A stretch of DNA of 50,193 nt from Holosporaceae bacterium (GTDB lineage Bacteria; Pseudomonadota; Alphaproteobacteria; UBA3830). The notes below the pieces were generated by a model. It was given only the letters and a program-made list of their open reading frames with translations, was not told where the DNA came from and ran no database searches. The stretch covers positions 1 to 50,193 of the forward strand of contig JAITQS010000044.1 in assembly GCA_031288795.1 (NCBI GenBank), read 5' to 3'. Shown piece by piece: positions 9,137 to 15,819 of this stretch. How positions within the stretch are numbered: the first letter of the stretch is position 1; every line of letters begins with the position of its first letter. The translations under genes were made by a program, and so were the position numbers.

Positions 9137-9691
9137 CTACTTGCTATCTTTATTTTCTGCGCTGCTGCGTTTTATTCCCGAGACGGCGGCGTCCAGCTCC
9201 ACCTGGGTGCAGAATCCCAGCAAAACCGGATCTTTCGGACGAATTTCGCTCATGCGCGCATGCGTTTTATCCCGCACCGACTGCACTGTGTTCTTGGTGG
9301 TGGAAACCAAAGAACATATGCTGGAATCACCCAAATCGGGGAAAAATTTTATCAGCCATGCGATCGCATTGGGCCGCTCCTGTCTCTTTAGAAGAGGAGT
9401 ATACTTTTTCTTGGACTTGGAACTCGTTACGATATTTTTTTGCGGTGCCATATGCAATTTCTCTGTGGGATTCCGCGAACAGCGCTCGATCTCCTCCCGG
9501 GTCAACTGACCGAGATTTACCGGATCGATGCCAATCATGCCGGCCGAAACTTGCTCGTCGGCTAAAGCTTGAACTTCCAGCGGATGCAACCCACAAAAAT
9601 CCGATATTTGCTCAAATGTAAGAGCCGTGTTTTCAATCAACCAAATTGCAGTGCCCTGAGGCATAATAAGTGTTGCCATATTCTTATCCAT
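9137..9691 (-). CDS. trcR: TrcR-type cell-cycle regulator (DUF1013)
   Basis: The protein (184 residues; the methionine at residue 5, ATG at 9679, is an equally good start and matches family starts better) is a DUF1013 member, called TrcR in alphaproteobacteria. The signature MPQGTAIWLIENTALTFEQI with FCGLHPLEVQALADEQV resembles a helix-turn-helix and is highly conserved in the class. A C-terminal block (about 105-165: NAIAWLIKFFPDLGDSSI, then STTKNTVQSVRDKTH) is also typical. The family is linked to transcription control of the cell cycle and is largely confined to Alphaproteobacteria, which makes it a strong taxonomic marker here. It heads the trcR-tldD-dcd-Tim44-trmL run. Confidence 0.85.
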   Translation of the reverse strand: MDKNMATLIMPQGTAIWLIENTALTFEQISDFCGLHPLEVQALADEQVSAGMIGIDPVNLGQLTREEIERCSRNPTEKLHMAPQKNIVTSSKSKKKYTPLLKRQERPNAIAWLIKFFPDLGDSSICSLVSTTKNTVQSVRDKTHARMSEIRPKDPVLLGFCTQVELDAAVSGIKRSSAENKDSK

Positions 9692-9906
9692 TTATAATCT
9701 GGCGAGTATTCTACACGTTTTACTTACGAAGTACAATAAATCTACATTATCTCAAAATCGACATTTGGGAGGTGTCCTAGAAAAATTTTCTGAACCGCAG
9801 TTTTTTGTAGAAAAATCACTCGCCGTCGATTATAATACTCCGTTGGATGGGAAATGTTTTTCCTAGGGCCTAGTATGTTATGTATTGTTTGAGCTGTTGA
9901 GGTGTC

Positions 9907-10560
9907 ATGAGTAAAATTTATACGTCGCTTCTTTTGGGTACAACTCTGATTTTTGGTTTGCCGCATACTTGTTTCTGTGACAACGACGTCGCCGATGCCG
10001 GCGCTGCTAAAGAAGACAAATGTTTGGCCGCTAATGCTCCCCGGAAATTTGTGGAGCAGGTGATACAGGACGCCATTTCTTTGGTTTCCAGCAATATTAC
10101 CCTGAATCAATTCAAGGAAAAAATCAAAGATATTGTGTCCGAGACTTTTGCTACGGAATCCGTCGCTCGGTTTATTCTGGGGAGCAATGCTAAAAAAATC
10201 ACGCCAGAAGAACTAAAAACTTTCATGGATGCCTGTACCAACATGATGATTTCGTTTTATTCCTCCAAGCTGTACGAATATAGAAATGCCAGCGCTGAAG
10301 TAATTAAAGTTACCCAAAGATCCCCAAGTCACTGGGTGGTACGCAGCCAAATATCTAAAAAAAGCGGAAATACATCGGATAAGGTGACGGTGGATTGGTC
10401 CCTATACCTAATAAATGGAGCTTTGCGCGTATTCGACGTCATCATAGACGAAATAAGCATGGGACAGGCTCAAAGAGCAGGAATTTCCGGAATAATCAAG
10501 AAGAAAGGCCTAAAAAAATTCTTGAGCGATTTTGCTCAGGAGAATAAAGCATTAAAATAA
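9907..10560 (+). CDS. mlaC: MlaC-like phospholipid-binding periplasmic protein
   Basis: The product has 217 residues with an N-terminal signal peptide (about residues 1-24, ending near HTCFCD). It is of the MlaC/Ttg2D family, which ferries phospholipids between the outer-membrane MlaA complex and the inner-membrane MlaFEDB transporter. Family features are the [13 protein letters not shown] helix, [13 protein letters not shown] (usual form DxxxmaRxvLG), [23 protein letters not shown], and the VDWSLY...[13 protein letters not shown] strand pair. A ribosome-binding site (GAGGTG) lies 4 bp before the ATG. It is followed by dut after 25 bp. No other mla gene is in the window. Confidence 0.82.
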   Translation: MSKIYTSLLLGTTLIFGLPHTCFCDNDVADAGAAKEDKCLAANAPRKFVEQVIQDAISLVSSNITLNQFKEKIKDIVSETFATESVARFILGSNAKKITPEELKTFMDACTNMMISFYSSKLYEYRNASAEVIKVTQRSPSHWVVRSQISKKSGNTSDKVTVDWSLYLINGALRVFDVIIDEISMGQAQRAGISGIIKKKGLKKFLSDFAQENKALK

Positions 10561-10585
10561 AAACATTAATTTAGAGAAAAAACGC

Positions 10586-11029
10586 ATGCGTGTACCCATA
10601 AAAATTCTGGAAAATGGAAACGAATTGGCCATTCCCGCCTACGCAACCGAAGAAAGCGCCGGTATGGATTTGCGAGCAGCCATAAATGCTGATACCATAA
10701 TAAAACCAGGAGCAAGGGCGCTAATTCCCACCGGAATTGCCATAGCTCTTCCATTGGGATTCGAAGCACAGATTAGGCCAAGATCCGGATTGGCCCATAA
10801 ATATGGCATAACGGTGCTAAATAGTCCGGGAACCGTCGACAGTGACTACCGGGGAGAATTAAAAGTCCTTTTGATAAATTTCGGAGAAGAAAATTTTGTG
10901 CTGGAACGAGGAATGAGAATAGCTCAGCTGGTGGTGCACAAATGCGAGCATGTTTCGCTGCAGGTCGTGGATTCCCTGGACGAAACCATTCGTTCTGAAA
11001 ACGGCTACGGTTCCACTGGCATAAGATGA
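10586..11029 (+). CDS. dut: dUTP diphosphatase
   Basis: This is a trimeric dUTPase of 147 residues that hydrolyses dUTP to dUMP and pyrophosphate, preventing uracil incorporation into DNA and supplying the dTMP precursor. The five family motifs are visible: AGMDLRAA (25-32), [11 protein letters not shown] (motif 2), [18 protein letters not shown] (motif 3), [10 protein letters not shown] (motif 4) and a C-terminal GYGSTG (motif 5, usually GFGSTG). The stop codon TGA straddles the edge of a 142-bp mobile element. If the element and one copy of its AAGAT target duplication are removed, the frame would end at TAG in the same place, so the insertion left the protein unchanged. Confidence 0.95.
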   Translation: MRVPIKILENGNELAIPAYATEESAGMDLRAAINADTIIKPGARALIPTGIAIALPLGFEAQIRPRSGLAHKYGITVLNSPGTVDSDYRGELKVLLINFGEENFVLERGMRIAQLVVHKCEHVSLQVVDSLDETIRSENGYGSTGIR

Positions 11030-11169
11030 GACTATTGCCTAATGAGATTTTTCTTGCAAGAACAAAGAAAAATGTAGCGCAGGATCCTAGTGCGCTACCT
11101 GTATATGAGGATCTGAGCAACGAATTTGACGAAGTCGATGGTGAGAAAAAGCCACTAGGCAACGGCCTC
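11028..11169 (+). mobile_element. 142-bp palindromic mobile element, copy A (between dut and bamD)
   Basis: This is a full-length copy of a dispersed element. The left end GAGACTATTGCCTAATG and right end CACTAGGCAACGGCCTC are inverted repeats with mismatches. The flanks are AAGAT (11023-11027) and AAGAT (11170-11174), a perfect 5-bp target-site duplication. The element is open in the frame that runs into bamD, which creates a false 59-residue N-terminal extension. No transposase is encoded, so it is non-autonomous. Confidence 0.9.
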
Positions 11170-11202
11170 AAGATAGGTTTTGGCAAAGTAAAAGGAGAAT
11201 AT

Positions 11203-11967
11203 ATGCGCAGTCATTTTTTAGTGTGTTGTTCGTTGGTAGTGGTGGCCTGTTCGTCCCAAAAAGACGATCTAGTCAAAAAAAATGTTGATGCTTTATACAA
11301 TAAGGCATATATGGAAATGAAATCCGGAGAATATTCCGAGGCAGCTTCCGATTTTAAGGAAATAGAGGTGCTGTTCCCCTACGCGGCCAGGGCGAGCATG
11401 GGACAAGTACTGTCCGCCTATTGCTATTTTCTAGCATCCAATTATCAGGAAGCTCTGAAGTTGCTGGAAGTTTTCCTGAGATATCATCCATCCCATGAGC
11501 TTGTGCCCTATGCGATGTATCTTCGTGCCATGTGCATCTATATGCAGGTGTCATCGGTGGGACGTGACGCCAAAGCCGCCAACGAAGCAAAACTTGCCTT
11601 CGTAGAACTCGTTAACAAATTCCCCGATTCAGTTTATCGGGATGACTGTCTAAAAAGAATTATTATACTCGATGATGTGATCGCCGCCCACGAAATGTCC
11701 GTTGGAAGATTTTACCAGAAAAACGGAAATGCCCTTTCCGCCATCGGCAGATACAACTTCGTCATAACCCGCATGAGACATACCAAGCACTGTCCCGAAG
11801 CCCACTATAGAACGGTCGAATGCTGCCATAGCATCGGACTTAATACCGAAGCGTCCGAAGCCTACAACGCTCTGCTCCAAGAATTTCCCGGAAACTACTG
11901 GAGCGAAAAAGCAAAAGCAGTCATCAAATTTCCACCCCATAGCAAAAGCGATGTCTCTCTAAAATAA
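11203..11967 (+). CDS. bamD: Outer-membrane assembly lipoprotein BamD
   Basis: BamD (ComL/YfiO) is the essential lipoprotein of the BAM complex that inserts beta-barrel proteins into the outer membrane. From this start it has 254 residues: a lipoprotein signal with lipobox VVVAC (lipidated Cys16), then about five TPR-like helix pairs, beginning YNKAYMEMKSGEYSEAASDF. The middle carries the family's SHELVPYAMYLRAMCIY and FPDSVYRDDCLKRI. I chose ATG 11203 because AAAGGAG lies 5 bp before it and the signal peptide starts there. The frame is open back to 11026, but that extension is translated mobile element and unlikely to be made. The insertion separates bamD from dut and may have changed its expression. 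Confidence 0.92.
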   Translation: MRSHFLVCCSLVVVACSSQKDDLVKKNVDALYNKAYMEMKSGEYSEAASDFKEIEVLFPYAARASMGQVLSAYCYFLASNYQEALKLLEVFLRYHPSHELVPYAMYLRAMCIYMQVSSVGRDAKAANEAKLAFVELVNKFPDSVYRDDCLKRIIILDDVIAAHEMSVGRFYQKNGNALSAIGRYNFVITRMRHTKHCPEAHYRTVECCHSIGLNTEASEAYNALLQEFPGNYWSEKAKAVIKFPPHSKSDVSLK

Positions 11968-12250
11968 TAAAGAACTTCAGGAACACGTAAAAAACAAAAT
12001 TGCTTCCCAATCATTTTATGGCAGCATGTGCCATATTAATTTGGGTTAGATAGCGAAAATTGCAGAAATCTGACATTTCCCAATCCCTAGCTCCAGCAAT
12101 GGGATTTTGATGCTAAGACTTCAGCGCCTACTGCAAAAACAAACTGTTACAAAGCCAAAAGAATAAAATATTCTCTTCGGAGCGAAAAATATTCGTCCAA
12201 GGTAAAATTATCTGCAGCTATTATAGTCTACAAATATAATCTAACCGTTT
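11968..12250. other. Intergenic region between convergent bamD and XRE gene
   Basis: These 283 bp lie between two gene 3' ends. I see no ORF with coding character, no RNA gene and no clear terminator hairpin with a T tract. Confidence 0.4.
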
Positions 12251-12670
12251 TCAAACCACGGTTGCAGAAAACGTCTTTATGAGCTCTAATATTTTTTTTC
12301 TCACAGACGAATCCTTAATTTTGTAATAAGCTTTTAAAAGGTCTATGGATTCCTTTTTTTTGCCTATGTCAATGTTGTAGCCTAGCTGATTTTCATCATT
12401 TAATGTTTTTGATGGATTATCAAAGCCATCCGTAAAAAACGATACATTAACATCCAGAAAATTCGCAATACGATACAACATGCTGGCACTGACTCTATTG
12501 GTACCTTTTTCATATTTTTGAATTTGCTGAAATGTTACTCCAAGGTAAGATCCAAGCTTATCCTGACTTATGCTCAACATGGATCTGCGAAATTTTATTT
12601 TATTCCCTATAAAAGAGTCTAAATTTTTAGATACTTTTTTTATTTTATCAACATTATAATCTAAAGACAT
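12251..12670 (-). CDS. XRE-family transcriptional regulator
   Basis: The product has 139 residues from the start chosen here (MSLDYNVDKI). The frame is open up to 12733, but the extra part is hydrophobic and unlike family N-termini. A Cro/C1-type helix-turn-helix covers about residues 20-75, with RRSMLSISQDKLGSYLGVTF, QIQKYEKGTNRVSASMLYRI and ANFLDVNVSFF. This variant is common in alphaproteobacteria, often next to or inside mobile regions. The C-terminal 60 residues form a helical region (LLKAYYKIKDSSVRKKIL), probably for dimerisation. A perfect palindrome upstream (12743-12767) may be its operator. The target genes are not evident. Confidence 0.8.
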   Translation of the reverse strand: MSLDYNVDKIKKVSKNLDSFIGNKIKFRRSMLSISQDKLGSYLGVTFQQIQKYEKGTNRVSASMLYRIANFLDVNVSFFTDGFDNPSKTLNDENQLGYNIDIGKKKESIDLLKAYYKIKDSSVRKKILELIKTFSATVV

Positions 12671-12742
12671 TCTTATACCTACTACAAAAACCATAAAAAC
12701 ATGCACAACAAAGATATAGCCTTTGTTACACAACCGTTACCA

Positions 12743-12767
12743 CACACATATTTATTATTTATGTGTG
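12743..12767. promoter_or_regulatory. Palindrome upstream of the XRE gene, possible operator
   Basis: CACACATA (12743-12750) and TATGTGTG (12760-12767) form a perfect 8-bp inverted repeat with a 9-bp AT-rich spacer. It lies about 75-100 bp upstream of the regulator start. Size and place suit an operator for autoregulation, but no test of binding is possible from the sequence. Confidence 0.35.
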
Positions 12768-12931
12768 CCAAATTATTTTGAAAACCTACGACAGAACAAG
12801 GATAACGCGCTCTAATTCTGCGAACAGCGTTTTCAATAAAAAGTAAGCGCATATCACAAGGATGTATGTGCTACTTTCTAGAGCAGTTGATACTCTTCCG
12901 TTTTTTCGGAACACCAAAGTGGAGTTTGCTA

Positions 12932-13073
12932 GAGACTGCTGCCTAACGGCTTTTTTTCGCAATCGACCTCGTCAAATCCGTTGCTCAGATCCTCATGTAC
13001 AGGTAGTACATTGGGGTTTTGCGCTACGTTTTTTCTCGTTCTTGCTAGAAAAGCCTCATTATGCAATAGTTTC
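12932..13073 (-). mobile_element. 142-bp palindromic mobile element, copy B
   Basis: This is a full-length copy in the opposite orientation to copy A. The ends are GAGACTGCTGCCTAACG and TCATTATGCAATAGTTTC. The flanks are TGCTA (12927-12931) and TGCTA (13074-13078), a perfect 5-bp target duplication. It lies in the 504-bp gap between the XRE regulator and the MFS transporter 3' end. Translating through it gives an apparent frame (12862-13197), which I regard as spurious. Confidence 0.9.
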
Positions 13074-13237
13074 TGCTATACCAGGAACAAAACTTCCCCT
13101 TGGGCAAAGTCTCCATTCTTTTAGCTATTTCGAAAAAATTGCGATTCTCAATGGCTCGTTCTTCGTTTTTACTAAAATTTTAATCAATCTGCAATAGGTA
13201 TATTAAATTTTTTTATATTATCTCGATTGTATCGCGG

Positions 13238-14430
13238 CTATTCGAATTTGTAGAGACGTTGGCAAAGGAAAAAACAAATGAAGCACAGAAGCGAACTATA
13301 TAAAAACGCATATTCGCCTCTGAATTTTTCGCACATTATGCCGCAAATTTCAGCGGATATCATGTAGGCGCCACCGATGGTGCAGTAGAATATCCCGACG
13401 GCGGTGCCCCGCAATTTTTTACTTATGCGTTTATTGATCATTGATAGAAATATCGCTTGTATGGAGGCGTGTTGTCCGCATAGTATTACAACGGAAGTGA
13501 AGAAAATACAGCAATTAGCTGAAATTGCCGCCAAAACATAGGATGCTCCGGCCAAGAGAAGACAAATTCTTATTAGCTTACATTTTCCGAATTTATCCGC
13601 CAGTAGTCCCATGGGATAGGCGAATATTACTTGTCCTAGTCCCATAAAGGCCGTGGTTATGCCCGCCAGCGCCGGCGAAGTAATGCGACCTGCTTCTAGG
13701 GTTATCAATGATTCTCCGAAATGTCCGAGTTCGCAGAGAAAAGCAAATGTTATCAGCGTGAAAAATTTAGAATCCAGCGAGAGTAGGTATTTTTTTTGGA
13801 ATGGGTTTTCGAATTTTTTTGAAAAAAAAAGCTATTATTTTGTTCTTTTATTTTCAGCAGTGGAAGAATTGCCATTAGAGCAGGAATCGAGGCGGCCATG
13901 AAAAGCATGGAGTAATTTCCGCCGGAAAAATACATTATGAGCACGGCCAGCGATGCTCCCCCGATGGTTCCAATGGTTTTCATGGATTTTGCAAATCCAA
14001 ATGATTCGCCGAGTTTATTTTTATCACTGAGATCAGCCAATAGTGCGTCTCGGGGACTTGCCTGAATGCCGCTTCCGAGGCGCTCCAGCAGCGCTATGGG
14101 CAAAATGCTCATCAGGGAGGTTGCGCAGGAAAAAACCGGCTTTACCAGACAGCTGGTGACGCATCCGAGCAGTAGCAGCAGTTTTCTATTGCAGATGTAG
14201 TCGCTGATTGCTCCGGAAAATATTCGGATCATGTAGGAGATGAACTCACCAATTCCGTCAATCCATCCGATTTGTGATTCCGTTGCTCCGAGATCGAATT
14301 TCAGAAACAGCACCAGATGCGAATACAGCATCTGAGTGGAGACACTTAGCAATAGTCCGTAGAGAGCCACCAGCTGGATCGGTTTTGGTATTTGGCGCAG
14401 CGAAGCCTGCAGAGCTGGCAGAATAGGCAT
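13238..14430 (-). pseudogene. MFS transporter interrupted by a frameshift
   Basis: Two adjacent frames together give one major-facilitator protein of about 390 residues. The N-terminal half (14430 to about 13753) carries transmembrane segments 1-6 and the loop SGAISDYICNRKL. The C-terminal half runs from about 13800 to 13238 (YLLSLDSKFF, then TLITFAFLCELGHFGE) and carries segments 7-12 and the loop LADKFGKCKL. The frame changes in a stretch with three A/T homopolymers of 7-9 bases (about 13790-13830). Otherwise the coding sequence is intact, so this may be a recent mutation, a sequencing error in a homopolymer, or a gene rescued by polymerase slippage. Its start overlaps the carD stop (TAATG). 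The substrate is unknown. Confidence 0.65.
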
Positions 14431-14921
14431 TAGGCGGCCAGAACCTTTTCCAGATTTTCCATAGCTTGTTTTTCGTCGATTTGGGCTACGGCGGCGTACT
14501 CGCGCATCAATCGGCAGAGGGCCTCTTGATAGATCTGACGCTCGCTGTAGGAGTGCTCCGGCTGCGTCGCTGTTCGATGCAAATCCCTCACCACCTGCGC
14601 TATGGAAATCGGGTCGCCGGAATTAATTTTCGTCTCATATTCCTGTGCCCTACGACTCCACATCATTTTTTTCGTTTTGGTGGGAACACGCAAATAATTT
14701 ATGGCTTCTTCCATCTCTTTTTTGGTACACAGCTTTCTAATTTTTTTGGAAGTAGATTTATTTAAAGGAAGGCGAACCACCATTTTATCTTTATCAAAGG
14801 CAATGACGACGACTCTTAGCTCGGAACCCGAAATATTTTGTGTTTCTATTCCTTGCACTATGCCTACTCCGTGAGCAGGATATACAACCAATTGTCCTTC
14901 TTCAAATTCACTATCTTCCAT
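14430..14921 (-). CDS. carD: CarD-family transcriptional regulator
   Basis: The product has 163 residues, the CarD/CdnL size. CarD binds the RNA polymerase beta subunit and stabilises open promoter complexes, mainly at rRNA and housekeeping promoters. The N-terminal Tudor-like RNA-polymerase interaction domain reads EEGQLVVYPAHGVGIVQGIE (residues 6-25) with the strands RVVVIAFDKDKMVVRLPL. The C-terminal helical DNA-binding part has WSRRAQEYETKINSGDPISIAQVVRDL and ERQIYQEALCRLMREYA. It is a strong full-length match. The stop codon overlaps the MFS start, so the two were co-translated. Confidence 0.95.
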   Translation of the reverse strand: MEDSEFEEGQLVVYPAHGVGIVQGIETQNISGSELRVVVIAFDKDKMVVRLPLNKSTSKKIRKLCTKKEMEEAINYLRVPTKTKKMMWSRRAQEYETKINSGDPISIAQVVRDLHRTATQPEHSYSERQIYQEALCRLMREYAAVAQIDEKQAMENLEKVLAA

Positions 14922-14946
14922 TTATAATCTCCTAAGCTATTGTATC

Positions 14947-15044
14947 TCTGTTGGGGGCCGGCAATTTCTCGAAGCGGAGATGGTTGACAAACGACCCTTT
15001 TCAGGTATCTTTTCTCCGAATACTGCTTAAATTCCCCTAACAGA
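14947..15044 (+). ncRNA. Possible structured RNA element upstream of carD
   Basis: TCTGTTGGGGG (14947-14957) can pair with CCCCTAACAGA (15034-15044) over 11 positions, one of them G-U if the plus strand is transcribed. Inside it, CGGAGA (around 14975) can pair with TCTCCG (around 15013). The result is a roughly 100-nt rod with internal loops. It could be a small RNA or a leader element. No known family signature (6S, SRP, tmRNA, RNase P) could be recognised. Confidence 0.25.
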
Positions 15045-15773
15045 CGGCACAGCGAAAACACTACTGTCTTCTGGTGCATTCATTACTGGGGATCTTGAAA
15101 AAAAGCCCAATTAGTAACCGGTCCGAGTATACATGAGTAGAACCTGGAGGACTCCAACTTTAACCATAAATCTTCCACTTCTTTTGCGACTCTGTCCTAC
15201 TGTATCAAAAAATATTTTCGGATCCAACAAATCTATACTAGCACTTTTTTAATTATTTGAAAAGATTAATACTTGCGATGAATCGAAGATTGCCTAAATA
15301 AAAATAGAAAATACTAGAGAAAATATCTGGATTTTCAGTAAATTAAAAAGAAGACCGATCTTGGAAGCAGTTCCTCTACTTCTGGTTTCAAAATCTATAA
15401 AAATCTTCGTTTTTCTACTAGCATACCATGCTAGTGTTTTTTCACAGTAGATTTTGCGTAAGAAATACACAACTCTAGGTATGTAATTAGTTCCGTGTAG
15501 ACATAACGTAATAAATTACAATGTATGGCCCCATATGGTGTAGGCTTTGGGGCAGAAATGAATGTTGCCAAAACCACAAAATGTAAGGAATCCGAAGAGT
15601 GGAGTATTTTAACCTTGTTTTTGGAAGACCAGAAATACTTCGGGTGATTCATCTAAATTGCGAAAAATTAAAAAAGCAGGCGATGGATTTTTTTTGTGAT
15701 TTTACGGTATTGGGGAGAGTGTAAAATAAAAAAAATTATCATTTTTTTGATATTTTTTTTACATTTAATTATG

Positions 15774-15779
15774 TATAAT
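15774..15779 (+). promoter_or_regulatory. Probable -10 element for the 991-residue protein gene
   Basis: TATAAT lies 41 bp before the chosen ATG at 15820. No good -35 box is found at 17 bp. The codon that opens the longer reading frame (15778) falls within this box, which supports the downstream start. GGAGG (about 15810) precedes the ATG. Confidence 0.4.
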
Positions 15780-15819
15780 GGTGAATATTAACCAATTTAA
15801 AATTCGCGGAGGAAAGGCT

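Larger units (their letters stand above)
14922..15819. other. Long intergenic region between carD and the 991-residue protein gene
   Basis: Nearly 900 bp lie between two divergent genes. Short open frames (for example 14864-15079 and 15431-15652, minus) lack coding character. The part next to carD holds a long-range inverted repeat (14947-15044, listed separately). A -10-like TATAAT sits at 15774. No tRNA or rRNA is visible. Part of this region could hold an unannotated RNA. Confidence 0.4.

Noticed and set aside
11026-11202. In-frame N-terminal extension of bamD
   Set aside because: It is translated mobile-element sequence ahead of a good RBS and lipoprotein signal at 11203.
12862-13197. 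111-codon plus frame
   Set aside because: Most of it is the mobile element copy B read in an open frame.
15431-15652. 73-codon minus frame in the gap before the 991-residue protein gene
   Set aside because: There is no recognisable domain, no RBS and no coding character.
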